A model generated the notes under the pieces. It ran no database searches, was not told the origin of the DNA, and saw only the letters and a list, made by a program, of their open reading frames with translations. Position numbers and translations under genes: made by a program. A DNA stretch of 5,378 nt from Bacteroidales bacterium (GTDB lineage: Bacteria; Bacteroidota; Bacteroidia; Bacteroidales; UBA7960). The stretch is from contig PWGY01000074.1 in the NCBI GenBank assembly GCA_003554665.1, positions 1-5,378 of the forward strand. Reading direction: 5' to 3'. Positions 1 through 5,269 of the stretch are shown here, one piece after another (the first letter of the stretch is position 1; the number at the start of each line of letters is the position of its first letter).

Positions 1-32
1 AGGCTGATTAATATGATGGTAAAACCCGTCAT
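1..32 (-). CDS. Start of next operon gene, probably a CNNM/CBS-domain 'hemolysin' transporter (partial)
   Basis: Eight bases after the lptC stop, an ATG at 32-30 opens a frame that runs off the window edge and reads MTGFTIILIS. Only ten full codons are visible. They are hydrophobic, as expected for the first membrane segment of an integral membrane protein. In many Bacteroidota the gene after lptC encodes a CNNM/CBS-domain protein (annotated as hemolysin, related to GldE and CorC-type Mg/Co efflux proteins), and such proteins begin with a similar short hydrophobic start. The identity is therefore inferred mainly from gene order; the sequence itself shows only a start codon, close spacing and hydrophobicity. 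It would be cotranscribed with lptC. Confidence 0.45.
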   Translation of the reverse strand, partial: MTGFTIILIS

Positions 33-40
33 GTGTTTTG

Positions 41-847
41 TTATTTCACTTTCCGATGGTCCAGGGCTTCCTGCGGAGCCCCCTCCCTGTCAGCGTCTTC
101 CTGCGAAAGTTCTACCACGGGCGCTTCCTGCAGGGTGTCTTCCGGAGTTTCCTCCTCAGGCATTTCCTGCAGGGTGTCCTCCGGAATTTCCTCCTCAGGC
201 GTTTCCCGCACCTCCGGGACTTCCTCCCCGGGTGCTTCCCGTAAGGTGTCCTCATCTACGGGCTCCGGCGGTGTTTCCCGGCCCGGCTCCCCGGCGCGTC
301 CGGTTTCCGCCTGGAAAGTACCCCTGGGGCTGGTGATCTTCCAACGGTCAAAACGCTCATCCGACTCAAACCCTTCCCCGTAAAGGACTTCCTCTTCAGT
401 TGTAATCTTTACAAATTTATCGGAATAAATGATTTCCTCCTTCTGATCCCATATCAGTTGTTCGGTATTGAGGCGTTCCCCGGCTTCGTTGATCACAACC
501 ACATCGTTGCGTGCCTCAATGATCTCCGGATCGTCGTAACTGATGGCATACCTCGAGGACATGCTGGAAGTTTTGTTTCCAAGGGTGTCGTAAAACTGAA
601 CATGCAAACCCTTGGGTAATTCAAGGTATGGCTCCTCCCCTTCATACCGATCCATTTGTTCCGCATTCATGATCATGCGTGTATGGCCCTGGTCGGTATA
701 CACTATTTCCACATTAAATACCGACTCCATCGGGCCTTCGTCGATCCGTGTCAGCTCATCAATGGTTTTAAGATCGCTCTGACATGAAAAAAGCATTGCC
801 ATCCCAAAAAGGAAAGCAATGCTTTTGTATCGAATGCAATTCGCCAT
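41..847 (-). CDS. lptC: LPS export ABC transporter periplasmic lipoprotein LptC, with a repetitive acidic C-terminal tail
   Basis: LptC sits in the inner membrane and passes lipopolysaccharide from LptB2FG to the periplasmic LptA bridge. The 268-residue product starts with a lipoprotein signal: a hydrophobic stretch at 8-20 ends in LFSC, so Cys22 is the likely lipidated residue (Phe at -2 is slightly unusual). Residues 38-178 fit the LptC beta-jellyroll in its Bacteroidota form: alternating strands, ARNDVVVIN at 112-120, then YGEGFESDERFDRWKI at 156-171, matching the family's G-x-GFES motif. The core ends near 179, which is close to the usual family length. The remaining 90 residues are an added Glu/Pro/Thr-rich tail containing 13-residue repeats, probably disordered and periplasmic. 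The ATG lies 12 bases after the upstream TPR gene's stop, so the genes are surely cotranscribed. The core assignment is firm; the role of the tail is unknown. Confidence 0.9.
   Translation of the reverse strand: MANCIRYKSIAFLFGMAMLFSCQSDLKTIDELTRIDEGPMESVFNVEIVYTDQGHTRMIMNAEQMDRYEGEEPYLELPKGLHVQFYDTLGNKTSSMSSRYAISYDDPEIIEARNDVVVINEAGERLNTEQLIWDQKEEIIYSDKFVKITTEEEVLYGEGFESDERFDRWKITSPRGTFQAETGRAGEPGRETPPEPVDEDTLREAPGEEVPEVRETPEEEIPEDTLQEMPEEETPEDTLQEAPVVELSQEDADREGAPQEALDHRKVK
122..199 (-). repeat. 39-bp tandem repeat, two copies, in the 3' part of lptC
   Basis: Copies at 161-199 and 122-160 match at 35 of 39 bases and encode PEEEIPEDTLQEM followed by PEEETPEDTLQEA (LptC residues 217-242). 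A shorter, worn 11-residue unit (PGEEVPEVRET, 206-216) precedes them, and DEDTLREA (198-205) looks like an older copy of the same motif. The unit is a multiple of three, so copy number can change without breaking the frame. The high identity of the last two copies suggests a recent duplication. Confidence 0.9.
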
Positions 848-859
848 GAAAATGCGTTA

Positions 860-2257
860 CTATCTGGCCCTGACAGTTGTGCTCCGGTTAATCCAGCACT
901 CTACCTGGTAGGAATCTCCCTCGTTGAATCCATGGAAGAAAATCTCTTCATTGTTGGGGAAATACTGGCGGTAGGTTGATGCCAGCTGCTCGGCACGTTC
1001 TTTTACAGAAGAATCTTCTGCTACCCGGGCTGCTTCCTCAAACTTATCCACAGCAACCCAATAGACTGTACTCTGGGTAAATTCATCCTCGCCGCAACGG
1101 TCGGAACTGGCCGCGTACATTTCACCGATCAGAATCAGCGGACGGCCATCGTTGGGATTCACCTCATGGGCTTCATTGGCAAAGGTCCGGGCCCTGGACA
1201 TACGATTCTTTTCCCTGTAGCTGGTTTCTGCAATAATATGATATGAACGGAAAATACGATCCCTGTTCTCGTCCGGACAATCCTCCACAAAAAGGTCAAT
1301 GGCCTGCTCAAAATAATCCATCGCATCCTCGTGGTTTTCACGCTCGCGCTCCAGGCGTCCCATCAAAAAGGCAGATTCGGCATCAGGCTGCAAGGCATAG
1401 AGGCTACGTGTAGCTTCATAAAAGAGATCGGTGTCGGTACATCCCGCATTATCAAGCATTTCAGTGATCCGCTCAAGAAGTTCAATGTCTTCCGGATTCT
1501 CTGCGTACCGTTCTTCGAACATTCCAACCAGGGCCTCACAGGTGGCATAAGGCTCAAACATCCTTTCAACATTGTTCTTTGCAGGACGGTAATAGCGCTC
1601 ATCCTCAGGGTTATTTTCCAGGTTGTATTCAATGATTTCCATGGCCCTCTCATAACGGGAGATAATCTCTGACGGATCCTTCGTTCCGGCTTCCACCATA
1701 CGAATTGCCGACTGCATATTGATCAGCAATACGTCCGCACTTGTCTCCATCCCCCTCAAATCAATGGATTCTTCAGTCATATCAATGAGTTTATCCACCT
1801 GATCGGGTTGCAGCTGATAGAGGTCAGCCGCCTTACGCCCGAGTATGCGACCCTCTTCGCCGAAATACTCAATTCGCTGGTCATACACCATCATCAGGGT
1901 GTCCACCCAGGCTTCCTGTTTTTCAGGGGTTTCAGCTTCCTGGTAAAAATACTTCACCATGTTGGCACCATGTATATATATATTGACAGTAGCCGCCGGA
2001 CAGTATTCAAACATCCATCTCCACGGCTCATAAGCCATCTCATAATTTTGCTGTCTGTAATATTCAGCGTACAACGACCAGTTTCTGACACATTGAACAC
2101 TGTCTTCACCATAGCGATCGTCCCTGTCCTGCTCAAGGTAAACGCTCATATCGGCTGCTTCAGAGCCTGCATAAGCTGAATTGGTTTCAGCCATACTGAT
2201 CCCTGTGGAAAGAAAAAGAGCCACAGCGGTCAGTGCGAAAAGTTTCATTGCTTTCAT
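860..2257 (-). CDS. Exported TPR-repeat protein of the coaX-lptC operon, function unknown
   Basis: The product is 465 residues if started at the ATG at 2257; a second ATG at 2248 would give 462. Both open a classic signal peptide: MKAMK, a hydrophobic core FALTAVALFL, and a likely cut after SMA (residue 23). The frame stays open upstream to an ATG at 2335, but that would bury the signal peptide behind 26 polar residues and overlap the preceding gene by 28 nt, so I reject it. The mature protein is acidic and helical. The clearest tetratricopeptide units lie near 293-324 (AFLMGRLER to YFEQAIDLF) and 335-367. Proteins of this type are common beside coaX and lptC in Bacteroidota and probably act as periplasmic scaffolds. 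Seven cysteines (56, 86, 240, 273, 327, 388, 454) could form disulfides. The C-terminal block FNEGDSYQVECWINRS (444-459) follows the last helices and looks like a conserved beta-rich end. The partner and exact role are unknown. Confidence 0.88.
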   Translation of the reverse strand: MKAMKLFALTAVALFLSTGISMAETNSAYAGSEAADMSVYLEQDRDDRYGEDSVQCVRNWSLYAEYYRQQNYEMAYEPWRWMFEYCPAATVNIYIHGANMVKYFYQEAETPEKQEAWVDTLMMVYDQRIEYFGEEGRILGRKAADLYQLQPDQVDKLIDMTEESIDLRGMETSADVLLINMQSAIRMVEAGTKDPSEIISRYERAMEIIEYNLENNPEDERYYRPAKNNVERMFEPYATCEALVGMFEERYAENPEDIELLERITEMLDNAGCTDTDLFYEATRSLYALQPDAESAFLMGRLERERENHEDAMDYFEQAIDLFVEDCPDENRDRIFRSYHIIAETSYREKNRMSRARTFANEAHEVNPNDGRPLILIGEMYAASSDRCGEDEFTQSTVYWVAVDKFEEAARVAEDSSVKERAEQLASTYRQYFPNNEEIFFHGFNEGDSYQVECWINRSTTVRAR

Positions 2258-2307
2258 CTGTTTGTTTATTATAGTTGGTTTTGATGGTATGCGGGATTTT
2301 CCCTGAA

Positions 2308-3585
2308 TCAGTAGAACCTTCGTCTGATGAACCACTCTTCGTAGATGTTGATGCCAACATTCAGGCGGTAAAAATTTTCCTCCATCAGATGGCTGTCGTC
2401 AGATCCACGACGGCTGTATTCAAAGCCGATGGTTATGCCGTTATAAGTTCTTCTGACTGGTATATTCATCCCAAAACTTATGCCAAACTCATTCAGGGGA
2501 TCTGCGTCGGGCTTAAAATGCGCCTGCCCGTAGCGCAAACCGGCTGAGTAACGTATCCTTCTGAAGATGTTTGCAAAGGCCTCCATGGTGGGTGTAAACT
2601 CCACTCCGGTGGCAATTTGATAACTGTCATTGAAGTTTTCCTGTTCTCCCAGTATCTCATAAGATTCCCAGTTTTGCCACTGAAAATCAATACCGGCACT
2701 CCAGCTGGGGTTGATTGTGGCAAAAACCCCGGCCCCCATATAAGCAGGCAAAGTAATGGTTCCTTCATCCAGCTCCGTGTGGGAAATGGTGTCATAATCC
2801 AGCACCCCGGGCAACGATCTGCGCAAAGTTTCTGAGCGGTCCACCGTGGCATCTGTCTGGTTTCCGGCGGTCAAGCCGAAAGTAATATTCCGCTCCGGAG
2901 ACACCTCGTGGGTATACTGAAGCCCGAAGCCCAGCAGCCAGCCTTTTACCCTGTCGGTATTGATCAGGTTGGTACGATATACTCCAACCGAGTCGGACAA
3001 CACAGACGTTTCATTGTTGAGGTCACCAAAAATATAGGACATATTCAAGCCCGCCGAAAAACCAGGCCTGAACTCAAAAGAGCTTCCCAGAAACAGCTGG
3101 TTAAGCCCTCCGCTTCCTTCATATAGATAATGTACCGATCCGGATTCTTCCTGTTGCGCATCCCGAATCTGATACCCCACAGAACTATAAGGCTTCAGTC
3201 CGGCGGCAAAAGACCACCAGCTTGTAACCGGGAAACCGAAAGAAATATGGCCAAGCGAAAGAAAATCAGACTGCTGCTTAATATTCGGTGTTTTCTGCTC
3301 ATAAAAATGAGAAAACAGGGTGGTTTCAAACACGAAAGACTGCTGGTCAAACGCGGAATAAGATGCCGGATTGACATCATTGATTGACATATTGCTGTTA
3401 TAGGCAATACTCAGGCCACCACCTCCCAGGTTCTGGAAGTAGTTATTAAAGCGGAGCTCCCCAACACCGAACATGGAATATGGCATGTTGATGCGTACAT
3501 CCGCCATGACTTCCTGGCGGGGCCAAAGAAGACTGCCGGCGCAAAGAATTGCCGCAATTAGGGTGATTCTAAAGGTGTTGTACAT
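2308..3585 (-). CDS. FadL/OmpP1-like outer membrane beta-barrel protein
   Basis: The product has 425 residues. An N-terminal signal peptide (hydrophobic core about 7-21) is likely cut after VMA at 28. The mature start (NMPYSMFGVGELRFNN, 33-48), then a glycine cluster LGGGGLSIAY and the VNPASYSAF motif (71-79), are typical of the FadL/OmpP1/TodX-like barrels of Bacteroidota. FadL-type N-termini carry a similar 'Gly-rich then NPA' pattern. The rest alternates polar and hydrophobic residues in strands ending in aromatics, and the protein ends in Phe-Tyr, fitting a barrel whose last strand is recognised by BamA. Family members move hydrophobic compounds across the outer membrane, but the substrate here cannot be read from sequence. 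Its ATG lies inside the end of coaX (17-nt overlap), which suggests coupled translation; 50 bases separate its stop from the TPR gene's start. An alternative is a structural or assembly role rather than transport. Confidence 0.85.
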   Translation of the reverse strand: MYNTFRITLIAAILCAGSLLWPRQEVMADVRINMPYSMFGVGELRFNNYFQNLGGGGLSIAYNSNMSINDVNPASYSAFDQQSFVFETTLFSHFYEQKTPNIKQQSDFLSLGHISFGFPVTSWWSFAAGLKPYSSVGYQIRDAQQEESGSVHYLYEGSGGLNQLFLGSSFEFRPGFSAGLNMSYIFGDLNNETSVLSDSVGVYRTNLINTDRVKGWLLGFGLQYTHEVSPERNITFGLTAGNQTDATVDRSETLRRSLPGVLDYDTISHTELDEGTITLPAYMGAGVFATINPSWSAGIDFQWQNWESYEILGEQENFNDSYQIATGVEFTPTMEAFANIFRRIRYSAGLRYGQAHFKPDADPLNEFGISFGMNIPVRRTYNGITIGFEYSRRGSDDSHLMEENFYRLNVGINIYEEWFIRRRFY

Positions 3586-4636
3586 TATGCTTAAGCATTA
3601 AATTCAATCCGTGCAGGACGACATTATCGACTGCAAATATCCTATTTTTTAGGTTTTTGTCAAAGAAATTTGCATCCCCACCACTCAAAATAACGTTAAA
3701 AAAACTTATTTTTTTTTGCCAAATTTCGATGAGGCCGTCAATTTCTGCGATCATGCCCGTTGTAACGCCCGCCAACATGGACTTTTGGGTGCTTTGGCCG
3801 GGCAGCTCCGTAATTGCCTTATTCGGTTCGGCAGCCTGATCAGGTGCCCCGGTAACTGATTTATTTAATTCCTTAGCCTGCCCTGGTGATCCAGCGGCTG
3901 GCTCATTAAGTTCGGGAGTTTCTCTGATCAGCCCTGCAGCCCCCTCACTAAATTCTATCAGCGGCAGCCTTCCTGTAAAATGATGCATCGCCCTGAGGCG
4001 CATCCGCAGGCCCGGTGCAATGCTCCCCCCGATATATTCGCTCTTGTCGGTCACAAAATCAGTGGTCAGACAGGTTCCGGCGTTGATCACCAGGGTATTT
4101 TCTCCGGGAAAAAAGACGGTGGCAGCCAGCGCAGCGGCCAACCGGTCGGTGCCAAGGGTTTCCGGGGTTTCATACTTCAGCGTAATGGGCAGGGCAAGAT
4201 GCACCCCGGCCACCAGCACCGGGAGGCCTTGTTGACGCAAGAAGTTTAGTTCGGGGGGTAGTTCAGGGGATCCGTTCTGCTTCTCCTGGGATCCGGCCTT
4301 CATCTCCGGATTTCCGGCTTGCAATTCACGGGATGGGTGATTCTTTAGGCTGTCCTTCGGACCATTTGCGGGATGCCCAGGTATGTCACCTGCGCCTTTT
4401 CCGGTACTGCCTGCCGCTTCCCGGCCACCTGGCAGATCCGGGTCCTCACTGGTTGCAGCACCATCACCAGACCCCCGTACCGTGGAAACAATGGCAGCCT
4501 CCGGCCTGTACTTGTCAACCAGCCCCTGAATCGCGTCCCGGCTCACATCCGGTCCGGACCAAAGCTCCTCCAGGTGGTCATCTTTGAAGACAGCCACCTT
4601 GGTGAGTGTGTTTCCTATGTCGACTATCAGGTTAAT
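3569..4636 (-). CDS. coaX: Type III pantothenate kinase CoaX, with a non-standard start codon and two low-complexity insertions
   Basis: CoaX phosphorylates pantothenate with ATP, the first step of coenzyme A synthesis, in the cytoplasm. Started at ATT 4636 the product has 355 residues and opens (M)NLIVDIGNTLTKVAVF, matching the family's N-terminus with its DIGNT phosphate-binding motif. An in-frame TAA at 4642-4640 blocks any earlier start; CTG at 4630 is the other choice, and GTG at 4597 would remove DIGNT. Further family motifs: YETPETLGTDRLAA near 155-168 (with the catalytic Asp of GxDR), INAGTCLTTDFV near 184-195, GGSIAPGLRMRLRAM near 203-217, HHFTGRLPL near 218-226, and SGGDANFF near 318-325. 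The Asn in NAGT replaces an Asp usual in the family. Two extra Gly/Pro/Glu/Gln-rich stretches, about 54-126 and 241-284, explain the length (usual about 240-260 residues). Both fall between conserved blocks. This is the first gene of the operon. The function is secure unless the start or the insertions have disabled it. Confidence 0.93.
   Translation of the reverse strand: MNLIVDIGNTLTKVAVFKDDHLEELWSGPDVSRDAIQGLVDKYRPEAAIVSTVRGSGDGAATSEDPDLPGGREAAGSTGKGAGDIPGHPANGPKDSLKNHPSRELQAGNPEMKAGSQEKQNGSPELPPELNFLRQQGLPVLVAGVHLALPITLKYETPETLGTDRLAAALAATVFFPGENTLVINAGTCLTTDFVTDKSEYIGGSIAPGLRMRLRAMHHFTGRLPLIEFSEGAAGLIRETPELNEPAAGSPGQAKELNKSVTGAPDQAAEPNKAITELPGQSTQKSMLAGVTTGMIAEIDGLIEIWQKKISFFNVILSGGDANFFDKNLKNRIFAVDNVVLHGLNLMLKHNVQHL
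3788..3913 (-). repeat. 42-bp tandem repeat, three diverged copies, in coaX (second insertion)
   Basis: The three units are 3872-3913, 3830-3871 and 3788-3829. They encode ELNEPAAGSPGQAK, ELNKSVTGAPDQAA and EPNKAITELPGQST, which align without gaps (E-L/P-N at the start, P-x-Q near the end). They lie between the LPLIEF block and the conserved GVTTGMIAEIDG helix, where ordinary CoaX proteins have only a short loop. The copies have diverged considerably at DNA level, so the expansion is not very recent. Confidence 0.8.
4265..4327 (-). repeat. 21-bp quasi-repeat, three copies, in coaX (first insertion)
   Basis: Seven-residue units ELQAGNP, EMKAGSQ and EKQNGSP follow one another directly, with a partial fourth unit (EL) after them. 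They form the end of a roughly 70-residue Gly/Pro/Ser/Asp-rich insertion that begins after the AIVSTV strand (DNA about 4477 down to 4259). The repeat is clear at the protein level and weaker at the DNA level. Confidence 0.65.
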
Positions 4637-4661
4637 TGGTTATTTGGTTTGATGGGCGTTG

Positions 4662-4687
4662 CGCGCTGTTTTACCGCGCTGTTTTAC
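4662..4687. repeat. Perfect 13-bp tandem duplication in the coaX leader
   Basis: CGCGCTGTTTTAC is present twice in a row, at 4662-4674 and 4675-4687, with no mismatch. It lies between the coaX promoter (-7 box at 4715-4722) and the start codon region at 4636, so it would be transcribed as part of the coaX 5' leader. It contains no start codon. It may be a neutral slippage product. Confidence 0.9.
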
Positions 4688-4714
4688 TCTGATAACTAAT
4701 TTATAACGAAGGTG

Positions 4715-4745
4715 CAAAGTTAACTAAAATACAGGGGACAACGAA
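4715..4745 (-). promoter_or_regulatory. Promoter of the coaX operon (Bacteroidota type)
   Basis: On the minus strand TAACTTTG (4722-4715) matches the Bacteroidota -7 consensus TAnnTTTG exactly. TTCG at 4745-4742 differs from the -33 element TTTG at one base and sits 19 bases upstream, the expected spacing. Transcription would begin near 4708, giving a leader of about 70 nt before the ATT codon at 4636. The leader contains no ATG, GTG or TTG. Confidence 0.65.
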
Positions 4746-4762
4746 TAAATCACAAAAAACCC

Positions 4763-4792
4763 TTTGGGATAAAAAAATCTTTTATACATTTG
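4763..4792 (+). promoter_or_regulatory. Promoter of tRNA-Phe (Bacteroidota type)
   Basis: TTTG at 4763-4766 and TACATTTG at 4785-4792 match the Bacteroidota -33/-7 consensus (TTTG, TAnnTTTG) with an 18-base AT-rich spacer. Start of transcription is expected near 4798-4800, about ten bases before the mature tRNA. It is divergent from the coaX promoter, with the two upstream elements only about 17 bases apart. Confidence 0.8.
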
Positions 4793-4808
4793 CAATTCCA
4801 AAGCCAAC

Positions 4809-4881
<73 letters not shown>

Positions 4882-4890
4882 CCTCCTCTT

Positions 4891-4922
4891 AAAACCCTGC
4901 AAGCGCGCTTGCAGGGTTTTTT
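4891..4922 (+). terminator. Rho-independent terminator of tRNA-Phe (perfect palindrome)
   Basis: Positions 4891-4920 form a perfect 30-bp palindrome: AAAACCCTGCAAGCG is followed directly by its reverse complement, ending in a run of six T at 4917-4922. The RNA would form a stem of about 13 pairs with a small GCGC loop. It begins ten bases after the tRNA. The flanking A-run on the left would also give a short U-run on the other strand, so it may act weakly in both directions. Confidence 0.92.
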
Positions 4923-5174
4923 GGTGTGGGTGGTTCTTTATTGTAGCATACTATTTTAGAGATAACCCGACAAGCGTTCCTCGATCACAGTCCCGCCAAC
5001 ACAGAAAACCCCTACATTCTATTCCGGATTACAACCCTCAAGCACAACCATTGGGGATCTAAAAAAACACCTACCACAGCGAGTGCTTCTGGTTGTTGTC
5101 ATTGCCACACGAACAATTTGCAACCCCGAAAATACAGGACTTCACTTGCGAAATCATGGTGCTTCTGCAACAAG
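4923..5174. other. Intergenic region between convergent tRNA-Phe and FISUMP-type gene; no gene seen
   Basis: I see no convincing coding frame, RNA fold or promoter consensus in this stretch. It holds only short repeats: GTGCTTCTG at 5083-5091 and again at 5159-5167, and a 7-bp inverted pair ACAACCA (5044-5050) and TGGTTGT (5090-5096). The one plus-strand frame that crosses it starts inside the tRNA and lacks protein-like composition. It may contain decayed sequence. Confidence 0.6.
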
Positions 5175-5197
5175 AAAAAACCGACCGCCATAGGCGG
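5175..5197 (-). terminator. Likely terminator of the FISUMP-type gene
   Basis: On the minus strand CCGCC-TAT-GGCGG (5197-5185) forms a short GC-only stem, followed after TCGG by six T (5180-5175). The stem is only five pairs and the T-run starts four bases after it, so it is not ideal. Its place downstream of the stop at 5270 supports the call. Confidence 0.6.
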
Positions 5198-5206
5198 CAT
5201 TCAAAA

Positions 5207-5230
5207 CATACCGCCCTGCGTGACGGCATG
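5207..5230 (-). other. Hairpin between the FISUMP-type stop codon and its terminator
   Basis: In minus-strand RNA CATGCCGTC (5230-5222) pairs with GGCGGTATG (5215-5207) over nine positions, with two G-U pairs, around a six-base loop. It has no T-run of its own. The GCCG/GGCGG content resembles the terminator stem nine bases further on, so the two could form alternative pairings. It may simply strengthen termination or protect the 3' end. Confidence 0.5.
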
Positions 5231-5269
5231 TTAAGATGTCAAAAGAGGCACATAAAGCAAAGTGTCCTC

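Noticed and set aside
122..199. CRISPR-like direct repeats
   Set aside because: Units are contiguous with no spacers and lie inside an open frame, so this is a coding minisatellite.
13..383. Plus-strand frames rich in Ser, Pro and Phe opposite the lptC tail
   Set aside because: They are antisense shadows of the repetitive lptC 3' end; the repeats alone make these frames open.
2258..2335. Longer form of the TPR protein starting at ATG 2335
   Set aside because: It would place 26 polar residues ahead of a clear signal peptide and overlap the preceding gene by 28 nt. ATG at 2257 or 2248 fits an exported protein.
3569..4597. CoaX starting at GTG 4597
   Set aside because: This start removes the DIGNT motif that is encoded in frame just upstream and is needed for phosphate binding, so it is probably not the true start.
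3980..4699. Plus-strand frames opposite coaX
   Set aside because: They are shadows of coaX and its GC-rich insertions, with no recognisable motif.
5019..5100. Possible remnant of an insertion sequence or palindromic repeat element
   Set aside because: Only short 7-9 base repeats are present, with no transposase fragment, terminal inverted repeats or target duplication.
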